A stretch of 16,193 bases of DNA from DASZHJ01 sp035263705. Lineage in GTDB: Bacteria; Pseudomonadota; Alphaproteobacteria; ATCC43930; CGMCC-115725. This document shows positions 1-7,585 of the stretch, piece by piece (position 1 is the first letter of the stretch; each line of letters opens with the position of its first letter). Under the pieces are notes generated by a model. That model made no database searches. It saw nothing but the letters and a program-made list of their open reading frames with translations, and was not told where the DNA came from. The stretch is taken from contig DATFRA010000214.1 of assembly GCA_035263705.1 (NCBI GenBank), positions 1 through 16,193 on the forward strand, in the 5' to 3' direction. Both the position numbers and the translations under genes were made by a program.

Positions 1-411
1 GTGTTCCTGTCGGCGCTCGTCGACGCCGGCAATTCCGCCCGCATCCTTGCGGAGCTTCGGGCGGGCAGCGACGGTCACCGGCTCTGGCCGGAGTGCGAAG
101 CGAAGCCCGCCGACCTCGCGGTGCTCAAGAACCGCTTCAGCGCGTTCCTGCCGAGCGCCTGCAATCTGAGCGGCCTTCTCAAATCGAAAGGGATCGAGTC
201 CGTGCTGATCGCTGGCACCTTGACCAACGTCTGCAGCGAATCCTCGGCGCGTGATGCGGCCATGCAGGATTTCAGAACCACGATCGTCTCCGACGCGAAT
301 GCCGCGCGTTCCGACGGCGAGCACCTGGCCACGCTGGTTACCTTCATCCAGTCCTTCGGCGACGTGCGCACGACCGACGAGCTGATCGACCTGCTGAGGC
401 GCGGTTCGTGA
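1..411 (+). CDS. Isochorismatase-family cysteine hydrolase, C-terminal part (5' truncated by window edge)
   Basis: The protein is the C-terminal two thirds of an isochorismatase-like (cysteine hydrolase) alpha/beta domain. The visible catalytic signatures are Lys43 in VLKNRFSAF and the nucleophile Cys78 in GTLTNVCSESSARDA, preceded by the usual cis-peptide stretch. Family members are about 180-220 residues, so 60-80 residues, including the catalytic Asp near the N-terminus, lie outside the window. The GTG at position 1 is therefore probably an internal codon and not the start. Known reactions of the family include hydrolysis of isochorismate, nicotinamide, N-carbamoylsarcosine and other amides; nothing here selects among them. 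The stop overlaps the start of the next gene (GTGA), which suggests translational coupling and a shared pathway. Confidence 0.9.
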   Translation: MFLSALVDAGNSARILAELRAGSDGHRLWPECEAKPADLAVLKNRFSAFLPSACNLSGLLKSKGIESVLIAGTLTNVCSESSARDAAMQDFRTTIVSDANAARSDGEHLATLVTFIQSFGDVRTTDELIDLLRRGS

Positions 412-1307
412 GAAAGGTCATCGATCTCGAATGCGACCTGCCGCCGGACGAGACCGGAAAGCCGCGCAAGTTCGGCACTGAGACTCTGATCCCAGGCTTC
501 GGCGATCCCGAGCGCATGGAGCCGCCAGCGGGTTATGGCTTCCCCAACTACGAGCGGATCTTCACGCACCGCGCGCCTGGCGCGCCGAAGGCCATGGGCA
601 TGAGTATGGCGGACTTCGTCCAGCGCATGGATGAGGCCGGCGTCGAGACGGGCGTGGTGGGGCGTGTCCCGAACCAAGTGCTCGGCGAGATCATCCGGGC
701 GCACCCCGGCCGCTTCATCGGCATGGCCAGCATCAGCCCGTTCGACGGGATGCGTGGCGTGCGCGAGTTCGAGCGGGTGATCCGTGAGCTTGGCCTCGGC
801 GGGTTGCGGATCGCGGCGCTCTTCAACATGGTACCCGCGAGCGATCCGCGCTTCTACCCGCTCTACGCCAAGTGCGTCGAGCTCGACGTGCCCGTGCGCA
901 TCTACACCTCCATGAACTATGCCAACGACCGGCCCTACGACCTCGGGCATCCGCGCCACCTCGACCAGGTCGCGATGCATTTTCCCGAGCTCCGCATCGT
1001 CGCGGGCTTGAGCGGTTGGCCATGGATCGCCGACATGGTGGGGCTGCTGCGCCGGCATCCCAATCTCCATTGCGACACGGCCGCGCATCATCCGCGCTAT
1101 TTCGGCGTGAAGGGTTCGGGCTGGGAGCAGTTTCTGCAGTTCGGCAACACGCTCCTCCACGATAAGGTGATGGTGGGCCTGTCTCTCGGCACGGTGGGAT
1201 TGCCTTACAAGGAGGCGATCGCGGAATACGAGGCGCTCCCGCTCAAGGAGCGGGTGATCGAGAAGTGGCTCTACGAGAATGCTCGGCGGTTCTTCCGCCT
1301 GGGCTGA
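408..1307 (+). CDS. Amidohydrolase-2 family protein with substituted metal-binding residues
   Basis: The 299-residue protein has the length and spacing of the amidohydrolase-2 (ACMSD-like) TIM barrel: MADFVQRMDEAGVETGVV, the HPRHLDQVAMHFPELRIVAG block, GWPWIADM, HPNLHCDT and a C-terminal YENARRFF helix. Family members usually carry HxH at the end of strand 1, a His in GHxGxPW and an Asp in FGSDxP. Here these read DLECDLP (Glu8, Asp10), AGLSGWPW (Leu201) and VGLSLGTVGLP, so the canonical metal ligands are missing. It may use a different metal set, be metal-independent as LigI-type lactonases are, or be a non-catalytic partner. The GTG start at 408 overlaps the upstream stop (GTGA), so the two genes are likely co-translated. 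The next gene converges 3 bases downstream. The family call is firm; the substrate is unknown. Confidence 0.85.
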   Translation: MRKVIDLECDLPPDETGKPRKFGTETLIPGFGDPERMEPPAGYGFPNYERIFTHRAPGAPKAMGMSMADFVQRMDEAGVETGVVGRVPNQVLGEIIRAHPGRFIGMASISPFDGMRGVREFERVIRELGLGGLRIAALFNMVPASDPRFYPLYAKCVELDVPVRIYTSMNYANDRPYDLGHPRHLDQVAMHFPELRIVAGLSGWPWIADMVGLLRRHPNLHCDTAAHHPRYFGVKGSGWEQFLQFGNTLLHDKVMVGLSLGTVGLPYKEAIAEYEALPLKERVIEKWLYENARRFFRLG

Positions 1308-1310
1308 CGG

Positions 1311-3410
1311 TCACGCGATCACGGCGCGCGCATCGGCGGCCACCGCACCCTCGCCGTGCCGGCGCACCAGCAGCGGATTGATATCGAGTTCGAGCAGACG
1401 GCCATCGAGCGAAGCCGTGAGCTGCCCGACCTTCACCAACGCGTCGACCACGGCGGCGATGTCGCGCCGCGGTTCACCGCGGAAGCCCTGCAACAGCGGC
1501 CAGACGCGCAGGCGCTTCAGCATGCCCTGGGCCATCTCGGCAGAGAGCGGCGCGAGCGCCACCTCGACGTCCTTGATGAGCTCGACGAGCACGCCGCCGG
1601 CACCCACCATCACCACGGGGCCGAAGATCGGATCATGCTTGGCTCCCACGATGAGCTCGATCCCGCCGCTTACCATCTCGGCGATCAGGCATTCCTCGGC
1701 GGAAGGATCGAGACGCCTCAGCGTGCGGAATACCTCGGCGAAGGCGGCTTCGACGGCTGGGCGGTCGCCGAGGCTCAGGCGCACGAGGCCGGCGTCGCTC
1801 TTGTGCACGACGGTGTGGCTCACGCCCTTGAGCACGACGGGGTAGCCGATCGCGTCGGCCGCCTTGCCGGCGTCCGCCGCGCTGCGTACGCGCCGCTCGC
1901 GCGTCACTCGGAGCCCGGCGCTCGCGAGCAGGGCTTTCGCCTCGGGTTCACGGAGGTAGCCCGAAGGCAGCGCCGGTAGGGTAGGACTCGACGCGGCAGG
2001 GACGGGCAGCCGGGGCCGATCGGGCTCGTAGCTGAGATAGGCTTGCAGCAGCCGCAAGCCGTCGTCGAGCCGGTCGCAATAGGCGAGGCCTGCCTCCCGG
2101 ATGATGGCGCGGATAGGCTTCGCGACCGAGCCCGGCGTCACCACGAACAGCACCGGCTTGCCGCACGTCTTGAGCGCTTCGGACAGCGCCGTCACGGACT
2201 CCTCGTAATGCGGGGTGGTGGTAAGCGGAATCATGATCAGGCCGACATCGGGATCGGCGGCGAGGGCAGCGACGATCGGCGCCGCGATGGCACGGACTTC
2301 TCCGACTTCCTGCCGGCGCGTCCCCATGTCGATGGGGTTGTCGCGATGCTCCGGCAGCATCACGGGCGTCAGGGCTTCGCGCGTCGTTTCGCTGAAATTC
2401 GCCAGGCGCAGTCCATGGTCGGCAAAACGGTCGACCACGATGCCGTTCATGCCGCCCGAGGACGAGATGATGCCGATGCCCTCGCCGTGGCTCGGGCCGT
2501 TGTGCAGGATGAAATCGGCGAGGAGTGCCATCACGTCGGGATCATCCACCAGGATCGCGCCGGCGTTGCGGCAGGCCGCCGCGAACACCGGATAGGCGCC
2601 GGCGAGGCTCGCCGTGTGCGAGCGCGCGGCGGCCTCGCCCTCGGCGCTGCGGCCGGTCTTGAGGACGATCACGGGTTTCTTCTCGGCCCGGGCGCGCTCG
2701 AGCAGGGTCAACAGCCGCCGTCCGTCCCGCAGCCCCTCGATGTGAAGGCAGATCACCTTTGTCACGGGATCGTCGATCATGTGCTCGAAGAAATCGCAGA
2801 TGTCGAGGTCCGCTTGGTTGCCCACGGAGACGAGCTGGCTGAACCCGATCCCCTGGTCGTGTGCACGGTTGTAGACCGACAGCATCAGCGCGCCGCTCTG
2901 CGAGAGCAGGCCGATATGGCCGGGGATGATCCGCTCGACGTCGAGGACGCGCGCCGAGGTGAGCGCCATGCCGTTCCGCAGGTTGATGAGGCCGAGGCAG
3001 TTCGGACCCACGAGCCGCATGCCGGTCTCGGCGGAGATGCGCGCGATCTCGTCCTGCGCTTCGACGCCGTCCATGCCCGCCTCGGCGAAGCCCGCGGTGA
3101 TGATGACACAGCAGCCGACGCCGGCATCGGCGCACTCACGCACCGTTTGCGGCACTGCCGCCGCCGGCACCGCGATCACCGCCACGTCGATAGGCGGTGC
3201 GTCGGCGATGCGCGCATAGCATTTGCGGCCCTGCACGACCGCGCGGCGCGGATTGAGCGGCACGATCTCGCCGGTGAAGCCGTGGAGGGCCAGGTAATGC
3301 ATGATCCGGCCGCCCCACTTGCCGCGATCGTCGGACGCGCCGAACACGGCGACCCGCCGTGGCTGGAAGATGCGAGCAATGGGAATGCGGGGTGGCGCCT
3401 TCGCGAGCAT
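1311..3410 (-). CDS. NDP-forming acyl-CoA synthetase (acetate--CoA ligase family)
   Basis: This 699-residue single-chain protein has the ACD/succinyl-CoA-synthetase-like layout. A CoA-binding Rossmann domain starts at about residue 18 (VAVFGASDD), followed by a succinyl-CoA-ligase-like segment with GPNCLGL and LSQSGAL and the phospho-accepting histidine in RSHTASLAG (His265). A C-terminal ATP-grasp domain covers about 480-695, with VVHKSDAG (His536) and ELDINPLLV. Both histidines used to relay phosphate between the domains are present, so it is probably an active ADP- or GDP-forming acyl-CoA ligase, making a CoA thioester or running in reverse to make ATP. It starts 3 bases after the crotonase-like gene on the same strand, so the two are almost certainly one transcript acting on the same acyl-CoA. 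The acid is not deducible from sequence. Confidence 0.92.
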   Translation of the reverse strand: MLAKAPPRIPIARIFQPRRVAVFGASDDRGKWGGRIMHYLALHGFTGEIVPLNPRRAVVQGRKCYARIADAPPIDVAVIAVPAAAVPQTVRECADAGVGCCVIITAGFAEAGMDGVEAQDEIARISAETGMRLVGPNCLGLINLRNGMALTSARVLDVERIIPGHIGLLSQSGALMLSVYNRAHDQGIGFSQLVSVGNQADLDICDFFEHMIDDPVTKVICLHIEGLRDGRRLLTLLERARAEKKPVIVLKTGRSAEGEAAARSHTASLAGAYPVFAAACRNAGAILVDDPDVMALLADFILHNGPSHGEGIGIISSSGGMNGIVVDRFADHGLRLANFSETTREALTPVMLPEHRDNPIDMGTRRQEVGEVRAIAAPIVAALAADPDVGLIMIPLTTTPHYEESVTALSEALKTCGKPVLFVVTPGSVAKPIRAIIREAGLAYCDRLDDGLRLLQAYLSYEPDRPRLPVPAASSPTLPALPSGYLREPEAKALLASAGLRVTRERRVRSAADAGKAADAIGYPVVLKGVSHTVVHKSDAGLVRLSLGDRPAVEAAFAEVFRTLRRLDPSAEECLIAEMVSGGIELIVGAKHDPIFGPVVMVGAGGVLVELIKDVEVALAPLSAEMAQGMLKRLRVWPLLQGFRGEPRRDIAAVVDALVKVGQLTASLDGRLLELDINPLLVRRHGEGAVAADARAVIA

Positions 3411-3413
3411 GGC

Positions 3414-4193
3414 TCAGCGGCCCCTGAAGACGGGCTTGCGCTTCTCGAGCATGGCGCGGATACCCTCCTTGGCGTCCTCGGAGCCGTGGATCACGTGATA
3501 CCAGCGCTCCGTCAGCAACATGGCGCGATCCGGGGAGTCCCGGTACTGGGCTCGCACGGCCTCCTTGATCGCGCGGATCGGCAGCGGCGCGCCACCCGCG
3601 AGCTTGTGGGCGATACGAGAGACTTCTTCATCGAAGGTTTCGTCGGGGAAGACGCGGGTGACCAGGCCCCAGTCGTAGGCTTCCTGCGCCGTGATGTCGT
3701 CGCCCAGCAACGCGGTGTCGAGGGTGCGGTTGCGGCCGAGGTAATGCACGAGCCGCGCGTTGCCGAGACCCCAGGTGGGTGCCAGACCGAGATAGATGTC
3801 GCCGGCCCTAAATTTTGCCGAGGCGGCGGCGAGGCGGATGTCGCAGGGCCAGGCGATCGCGGTGCCGCCGCCGATGCACCAGCCGCGCACGGCGGAGATC
3901 ACGGGCTTCGGATGCTCCTCGATCAGGTCGATCATATGCATGCCGACCTCGCGCATGGACGATGCGATTGCCGGATTGGTCTCGCTGCTGCTCTTCAGGT
4001 CGGCGCCGGCGCAGAAGGCACGCGTGCCCGAGCCGCGGATGACGATGGCTCGGGTCTCGTCGCGGTCCTTCAGCGTCTCGAGCGCCGAGACGATCTCCTC
4101 GAGCAGCAACTGCGTCATGAGGTTGAGCGGCGGACGGTTGATGGTCAGCGTGGTGACGCCGCCGTCGTGAACCACCAGGAGATCGTTGCTCAT
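3414..4193 (-). CDS. Enoyl-CoA hydratase/isomerase (crotonase) family protein
   Basis: This 259-residue crotonase-fold protein is of standard length. The oxyanion-hole segments are FCAGADL (about 60-66) and VRGWCIGGG (about 102-110), and the C-terminal KRKPVFRGR matches the family ending. Of the two glutamates used by true enoyl-CoA hydratases (Glu144/Glu164 of rat crotonase), the first aligns with Ala112 in GGGTAIA and the second with Asp132 in RAGDIYLG. Plain syn-hydration of a 2-enoyl-CoA is therefore doubtful; isomerase, lyase, hydrolase or decarboxylase chemistry on an acyl-CoA is as likely. An AAAGG-type ribosome-binding site precedes the ATG. It is the first gene of a two-gene operon with the NDP-forming acyl-CoA synthetase and is divergent from the MR/MLE gene across 221 bases. 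Confidence 0.9.
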   Translation of the reverse strand: MSNDLLVVHDGGVTTLTINRPPLNLMTQLLLEEIVSALETLKDRDETRAIVIRGSGTRAFCAGADLKSSSETNPAIASSMREVGMHMIDLIEEHPKPVISAVRGWCIGGGTAIAWPCDIRLAAASAKFRAGDIYLGLAPTWGLGNARLVHYLGRNRTLDTALLGDDITAQEAYDWGLVTRVFPDETFDEEVSRIAHKLAGGAPLPIRAIKEAVRAQYRDSPDRAMLLTERWYHVIHGSEDAKEGIRAMLEKRKPVFRGR

Positions 4194-4365
4194 GGAGTCG
4201 CCTTTCTAACTTCCGAGAAGGACCGCCGGAAATAATGCAGGAACACGGCGACGAGACCGCGTGCAAATCTTAACACCGACCTTTTCCGAGGATGGAGCAC
4301 AATCTCCCGGCGCGGATACGGTGGAGGCGCACGAGCCAGAGCGCTTGCGCTTGCGTCGGAGCCTG

Positions 4366-4401
4366 CGGTTGCTGAGAATGAGCCGCACGTCTCGGCAACC
4401 G
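4366..4401. promoter_or_regulatory. Inverted repeat (12-bp arms) just upstream of the MR/MLE start
   Basis: CGGTTGCTGAGA (4366-4377) and TCTCGGCAACCG (4390-4401) are inverted copies matching at 11 of 12 positions. The single mismatch is still a G-U pair in RNA, and the spacer is 12 bases. The repeat lies in the only divergent promoter region of the catabolic half and ends 13 bases before the ATG at 4415. It could be an operator for a regulator of the flanking genes or a leader hairpin. No good Shine-Dalgarno sequence is visible between it and the ATG. Confidence 0.55.
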
Positions 4402-4414
4402 ATCGGCGCCTCGC

Positions 4415-5620
4415 ATGAAGATCGCGGACCTTCGGACCTTCGTGGTCGGCAATCCCCCGCCGCGCCTCGGTGGTCGCTATTTCATTTTTCTAAAACTGAT
4501 CACCTACGACGGCATCGAGGGCGTGGGCGAGGTCTATGCCGCGACCTTCGCGCCTGAGACCATCGTCGCGATGATCAGGGACGTGTTCGAGCACCACGTG
4601 CTCGGCGCCGATCCGTTCCGGATCGAGACGCTGTGGCGCACCGTCTACGGCCGCGGGTATTCGCTCCGGCCCGACATCTCACTGATGGGCGTGCTGAGCG
4701 GCATCGAGATGGCGTGCTGGGACATCGTCGGCAAGGCGCTCGACAAGCCCGTCTACGAGCTCCTGGGCGGCAAGGTGCACGAGCGGCTCCGCACCTACAC
4801 TTATCTCTATCCGAGCGCCGAAGAAGGCGATGTGCACAGCGACGCCGCCGTCTACCGCGACCCCGACCTTGCGGCGGTGCGCGCGGCCGAGTATGCAGCG
4901 ATGGGATTCACCGCCGTGAAGTTCGATCCGGTCGGCGGTTATTCGAATTTCGACCCGCGCCAGCCGAGCCTCGAGCGGATGGATCTCTCGGAGGCCTTCT
5001 GCCGCAAGATCCGCGAGGCCGTCGGCGCGAAATGCGACCTCCTCTTCGGGACCCACGGACAGTTCACGGCGTCGGGCGCGATCCGCCTCGCCCGCCGGCT
5101 CGAGCCCTACGATCCCCTCTGGTTCGAGGAGCCGACGCCGCCGGAGATGCCCGAAGAGATGGCGCGGGTCGCACGGCAGACTGCGATTCCGATCGCCACC
5201 GGTGAGCGTCTCACCACCAAATACGAATTCTCGCGCGTGCTCGAGCTCGGTGCGGCATCGATCCTCCAGATGGCACTCGGGCGCGTCGGCGGCCTGCTCG
5301 AGGCGAAGAAGATCGTGGGCATGGCGGAGGCGCACTACGCGCAGATCGCGCCGCATCTGTACTGCGGACCGATCGAGGGCGCCGCCAACATCCAGATCAG
5401 CGCCTGCAGCCCGAATTTCCTGATCCTCGAGAGCCTCCAGACCTGGACCGGCTTCCATGCGAAGATCCTGAAGCAGCCGATCCGGTGGGAGGCGGGCTAC
5501 GTGATTCCCCCGAGCAAGCCCGGCCTCGGCGTCGAGCTCGACGAGGAAGTGGCGCGAGCCCATCCCTACACGGGCACCGATCTGCATCTCGTGATGACGC
5601 CCGATCCGATCAATCCATAG
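4415..5620 (+). CDS. Mandelate racemase/muconate lactonizing enzyme (enolase superfamily) family protein
   Basis: The protein (401 residues) has a capping domain starting MKIADLRTFVV, then GIEMACWDIVGKALDKPVYELLGGK, then the barrel. The three expected metal ligands are visible as Asp208 (CDLLFGTHG), the EE pair at 238-239 (WFEEPTPPE) and Glu264 (TGERL). A general-base candidate is His314 in APHLYCGP, and His214 is nearby. Enzymes of the mandelate racemase subgroup normally pair this His with an Asp in a QPD motif; here the place reads QMALGRVGG, with Ala287. The strand-2 motif is Lys169-Phe-Asp171 rather than KxK. It is probably a sugar-acid or hydroxy-acid dehydratase or cycloisomerase of an unassigned subclass. 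It is followed after 26 bases by a dehydrogenase gene on the same strand. Confidence 0.88.
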   Translation: MKIADLRTFVVGNPPPRLGGRYFIFLKLITYDGIEGVGEVYAATFAPETIVAMIRDVFEHHVLGADPFRIETLWRTVYGRGYSLRPDISLMGVLSGIEMACWDIVGKALDKPVYELLGGKVHERLRTYTYLYPSAEEGDVHSDAAVYRDPDLAAVRAAEYAAMGFTAVKFDPVGGYSNFDPRQPSLERMDLSEAFCRKIREAVGAKCDLLFGTHGQFTASGAIRLARRLEPYDPLWFEEPTPPEMPEEMARVARQTAIPIATGERLTTKYEFSRVLELGAASILQMALGRVGGLLEAKKIVGMAEAHYAQIAPHLYCGPIEGAANIQISACSPNFLILESLQTWTGFHAKILKQPIRWEAGYVIPPSKPGLGVELDEEVARAHPYTGTDLHLVMTPDPINP

Positions 5621-5634
5621 CGACGACGACGGCG

Positions 5635-5641
5635 AAGGAAG
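5635..5641 (+). promoter_or_regulatory. Ribosome-binding site fixing the dehydrogenase start
   Basis: AAGGAAG lies five bases before the ATG at 5647. It sets this ATG, which opens directly into the nucleotide-binding motif MRYGFIGLGNLG, as the start instead of the longer in-frame reading beginning at 5485 inside the MR/MLE gene. Confidence 0.75.
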
Positions 5642-5646
5642 CACGC

Positions 5647-6561
5647 ATGCGTTATGGGTTCATCGGGCTCGGCAATCTTGGCGCACACCTCGCCGGCAGC
5701 CTCGCGCGCGAGGGTTTTCGGCTAAGCGTCCACGATCTCAACAAATCGGCCGCGGGCCCGCTCATCGCGGCGGGGGCAGGCTGGGCGGAGTCGCCGAAGG
5801 CCTGCGCCGCGGCGTCCGATGCCGTGATCACGTGCCTGCCGTCGCCGGCAGCCTCGCGCGCAGTGGTGACGGGCGAGGGGAGTGTCCTCGACGGGCTCGC
5901 GCCCGGCGGCACCTGGATCGAGATGAGCACCAACGACCGGCATGAGATCAAGACCATCGCATCCCTCGCGGCGAGAAAGGGCATCGCCACGCTCGAGGCG
6001 CCGGTGACCGGCGGCGTCCATCGCGCCGCCTCGGGCAGCATCACAGTGCTGGTCGGCGGCGACGCCGCGACCTTCGCGGCGCACCGCCCCGCGCTCGAGG
6101 CCATGGGCGGCCAGGTCTTCCACATGGGGCCGCTCGGCCAGGCCTCGGTGATCAAGGTGATCACCAACATGCTCGCGTTCATCCATCTGGTGGCGGCCGG
6201 CGAGGCGCTCATGCTAGCGAAGCGCGGCGGGCTCGATCTCGCCCAGGCCTTCGCCGCGATCAAGGCGAGCTCCGGCAACAGTTTCGTCCATGAGACCGAG
6301 AGCCAGCTGATCCTCAACGGCAGCTACAACATCGGCTTCACCATGGACGTCGCCTGCAAGGACCTGGGCTTCGCGCACCAGCTCGGCCGCGAGCTCGGCG
6401 TGCCGCTGGAGCTTGCGGGCATGACGGAGCAGATTTTCCGCCGTGGCCAGGCAACCTATGGCGGCGATGCTTGGTCGACGCGCATCGTGCAGCTCTTGGA
6501 GGACACGGTGGGGGCGGACTTGCGCGCGCCTGGCTTCCCGCCGGTCCTCGCGCCGGAATGA
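5647..6561 (+). CDS. NAD(P)-dependent beta-hydroxyacid dehydrogenase (3-hydroxyisobutyrate dehydrogenase family)
   Basis: This 304-residue protein has the complete family pattern. There is an N-terminal Rossmann motif GFIGLGNLG (residues 4-12), with Asp30 after strand 2 (VHDLN) favouring NAD over NADP. The substrate loop is EAPVTGGVHRAASG (117-130). The catalytic lysine is Lys170 in GPLGQASVIKVITNML, with Asn174, and KDLGFA at 238-243 is the conserved C-terminal lysine motif. Known members oxidise 3-hydroxyisobutyrate, tartronate semialdehyde or related beta-hydroxy acids in the cytosol. Being immediately downstream of an MR/MLE enzyme suggests it handles the product of that enzyme or a related branch of the same pathway. 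A good ribosome-binding site supports the start. The methyltransferase-like gene follows after 25 bases, so the three form an operon. Confidence 0.92.
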   Translation: MRYGFIGLGNLGAHLAGSLAREGFRLSVHDLNKSAAGPLIAAGAGWAESPKACAAASDAVITCLPSPAASRAVVTGEGSVLDGLAPGGTWIEMSTNDRHEIKTIASLAARKGIATLEAPVTGGVHRAASGSITVLVGGDAATFAAHRPALEAMGGQVFHMGPLGQASVIKVITNMLAFIHLVAAGEALMLAKRGGLDLAQAFAAIKASSGNSFVHETESQLILNGSYNIGFTMDVACKDLGFAHQLGRELGVPLELAGMTEQIFRRGQATYGGDAWSTRIVQLLEDTVGADLRAPGFPPVLAPE

Positions 6562-6575
6562 TCACGTTTTTACTT

Positions 6576-6582
6576 GGGAGGT
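6576..6582 (+). promoter_or_regulatory. Ribosome-binding site of the methyltransferase homologue
   Basis: GGGAGGT lies four bases upstream of the ATG at 6587. It is the strongest Shine-Dalgarno match nearby and selects this ATG over the in-frame extension that starts inside the dehydrogenase gene. Confidence 0.75.
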
Positions 6583-6586
6583 ACAC

Positions 6587-7585
6587 ATGACCCCGTTCGA
6601 GACGTTGGAGAAGCGGATCGGCCAAGGCGAGGTGATCATCCTTGACGGTGCGGTCGGAACGCAGCTCCAGGAGATGGGTCTGCCCATCTACCATACCGCC
6701 TGGGCCGCGACGGCGCTCCAGACGCATCCCTCGACCGTGCAGCTGATGCACGAGCTCTACGTCAAGGCGGGCGTCGATATCCTCACCACGAATACCTATG
6801 CCTCGGCGCGCCACAACCTCGAGCCCTTGGGCATGGGCGATCTCACGGGCGAGCTCAATCGGCGCGCGGTCCTGCTGGCGCGCGAGGCTCGCGACAAGGC
6901 TGCCCTCTACCGGCCGGTGCTGATCGCCGGCTCGATCTCGAATTTCGGTATGACCACCAGCGGCGAGGACCTCGCAACTCTGCGGCCGCGCTCGCGCTTC
7001 ACCGAGGAGCAATTCTGCGCCAATCTCCGCGAGCAGGCGGAGCTCCTGCTCGAGGCCGGGGTGGATTTCCTGCTGGCGGAGTCGACGGGCAGCAACACCC
7101 ACCGCAAGTGGGTGAGCGACGCCTGCAAGGCGACCGGAGCGCCATTCTGGGTCGGCTTCAGGGTGCGGCGCGAGGCTGGCGACAGCACCGTGAAGACCGG
7201 CTACCTCTCGAACGACAAGTTCACCGACCTGCTCGGCGACGTGATGTCGCATGGCGGCTCGGTGTTGAGCATTTTCCACTCGAGTATGGACGATACCACC
7301 GCCGCCCTTGAGATCGCTCTCAAGCAGTGGCAGGGGCCCGTCGGGGCCTATCCAGACGCCGAGCGGAGGGATTATATGGCGGCCGTCCGTGACCGGGCGG
7401 TCGATAACAGGATTGCACCGGCGGAGTTCATGCGTCGAGCGCGTCAGTGGGTGGAGTCCGGCGTGCAGATCATCGGCGGGTGCTGCGGCTACGGGCTCCC
7501 CTACATTCGAGGCCTGCGCGAGGCGCTGCCGCAAAGGATCGCATCGCCACGGCATGATGGAATGAAGCGGGCCTCCTCATCCTGA
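6587..7585 (+). CDS. Homocysteine S-methyltransferase family protein with an altered zinc site
   Basis: This 332-residue protein has the BHMT/MMT/MetH-N barrel signatures: LDGAVGTQLQEMG near the N-terminus, TNTYASARHNLEPLG, and the C-terminal zinc motif IIGGCCGYG with Cys299 and Cys300. The family normally contributes a third zinc cysteine from a GxNC motif at the end of strand 6. Here the matching stretch is SIFHSSMDDTTAAL, with His231-Ser232-Ser233 and no cysteine. A His-Cys-Cys site is possible, or the protein may not bind zinc in the usual way. The methyl donor and acceptor are unknown; homocysteine methylation should not be assumed. It is the last gene of the MR/MLE-dehydrogenase operon, and its stop codon lies inside the terminator-like hairpin at 7572-7590. 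Confidence 0.85.
   Translation: MTPFETLEKRIGQGEVIILDGAVGTQLQEMGLPIYHTAWAATALQTHPSTVQLMHELYVKAGVDILTTNTYASARHNLEPLGMGDLTGELNRRAVLLAREARDKAALYRPVLIAGSISNFGMTTSGEDLATLRPRSRFTEEQFCANLREQAELLLEAGVDFLLAESTGSNTHRKWVSDACKATGAPFWVGFRVRREAGDSTVKTGYLSNDKFTDLLGDVMSHGGSVLSIFHSSMDDTTAALEIALKQWQGPVGAYPDAERRDYMAAVRDRAVDNRIAPAEFMRRARQWVESGVQIIGGCCGYGLPYIRGLREALPQRIASPRHDGMKRASSS

Noticed and set aside
75..1160. 361-codon open frame on the minus strand across the hydrolase and amidohydrolase genes
   Set aside because: It is antisense to two genes with clear family motifs; its protein is His/Arg/Asp-rich low-complexity sequence typical of a GC-rich reverse frame.
1285..1299. Small hairpin GGCGG-TTCTT-CCGCC at the end of the amidohydrolase gene as a terminator
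   Set aside because: The stem is only 5 bp, lies within the coding sequence and has no T-run.
2043..4235. 730-codon open frame on the plus strand
   Set aside because: It runs antisense through the acyl-CoA synthetase and crotonase genes, has no recognisable domain, and has shadow-type composition.
6338..7555. 405-codon minus-strand open frame opposite the methyltransferase homologue
   Set aside because: The plus-strand gene there has family motifs and a strong ribosome-binding site; the reverse frame has none.
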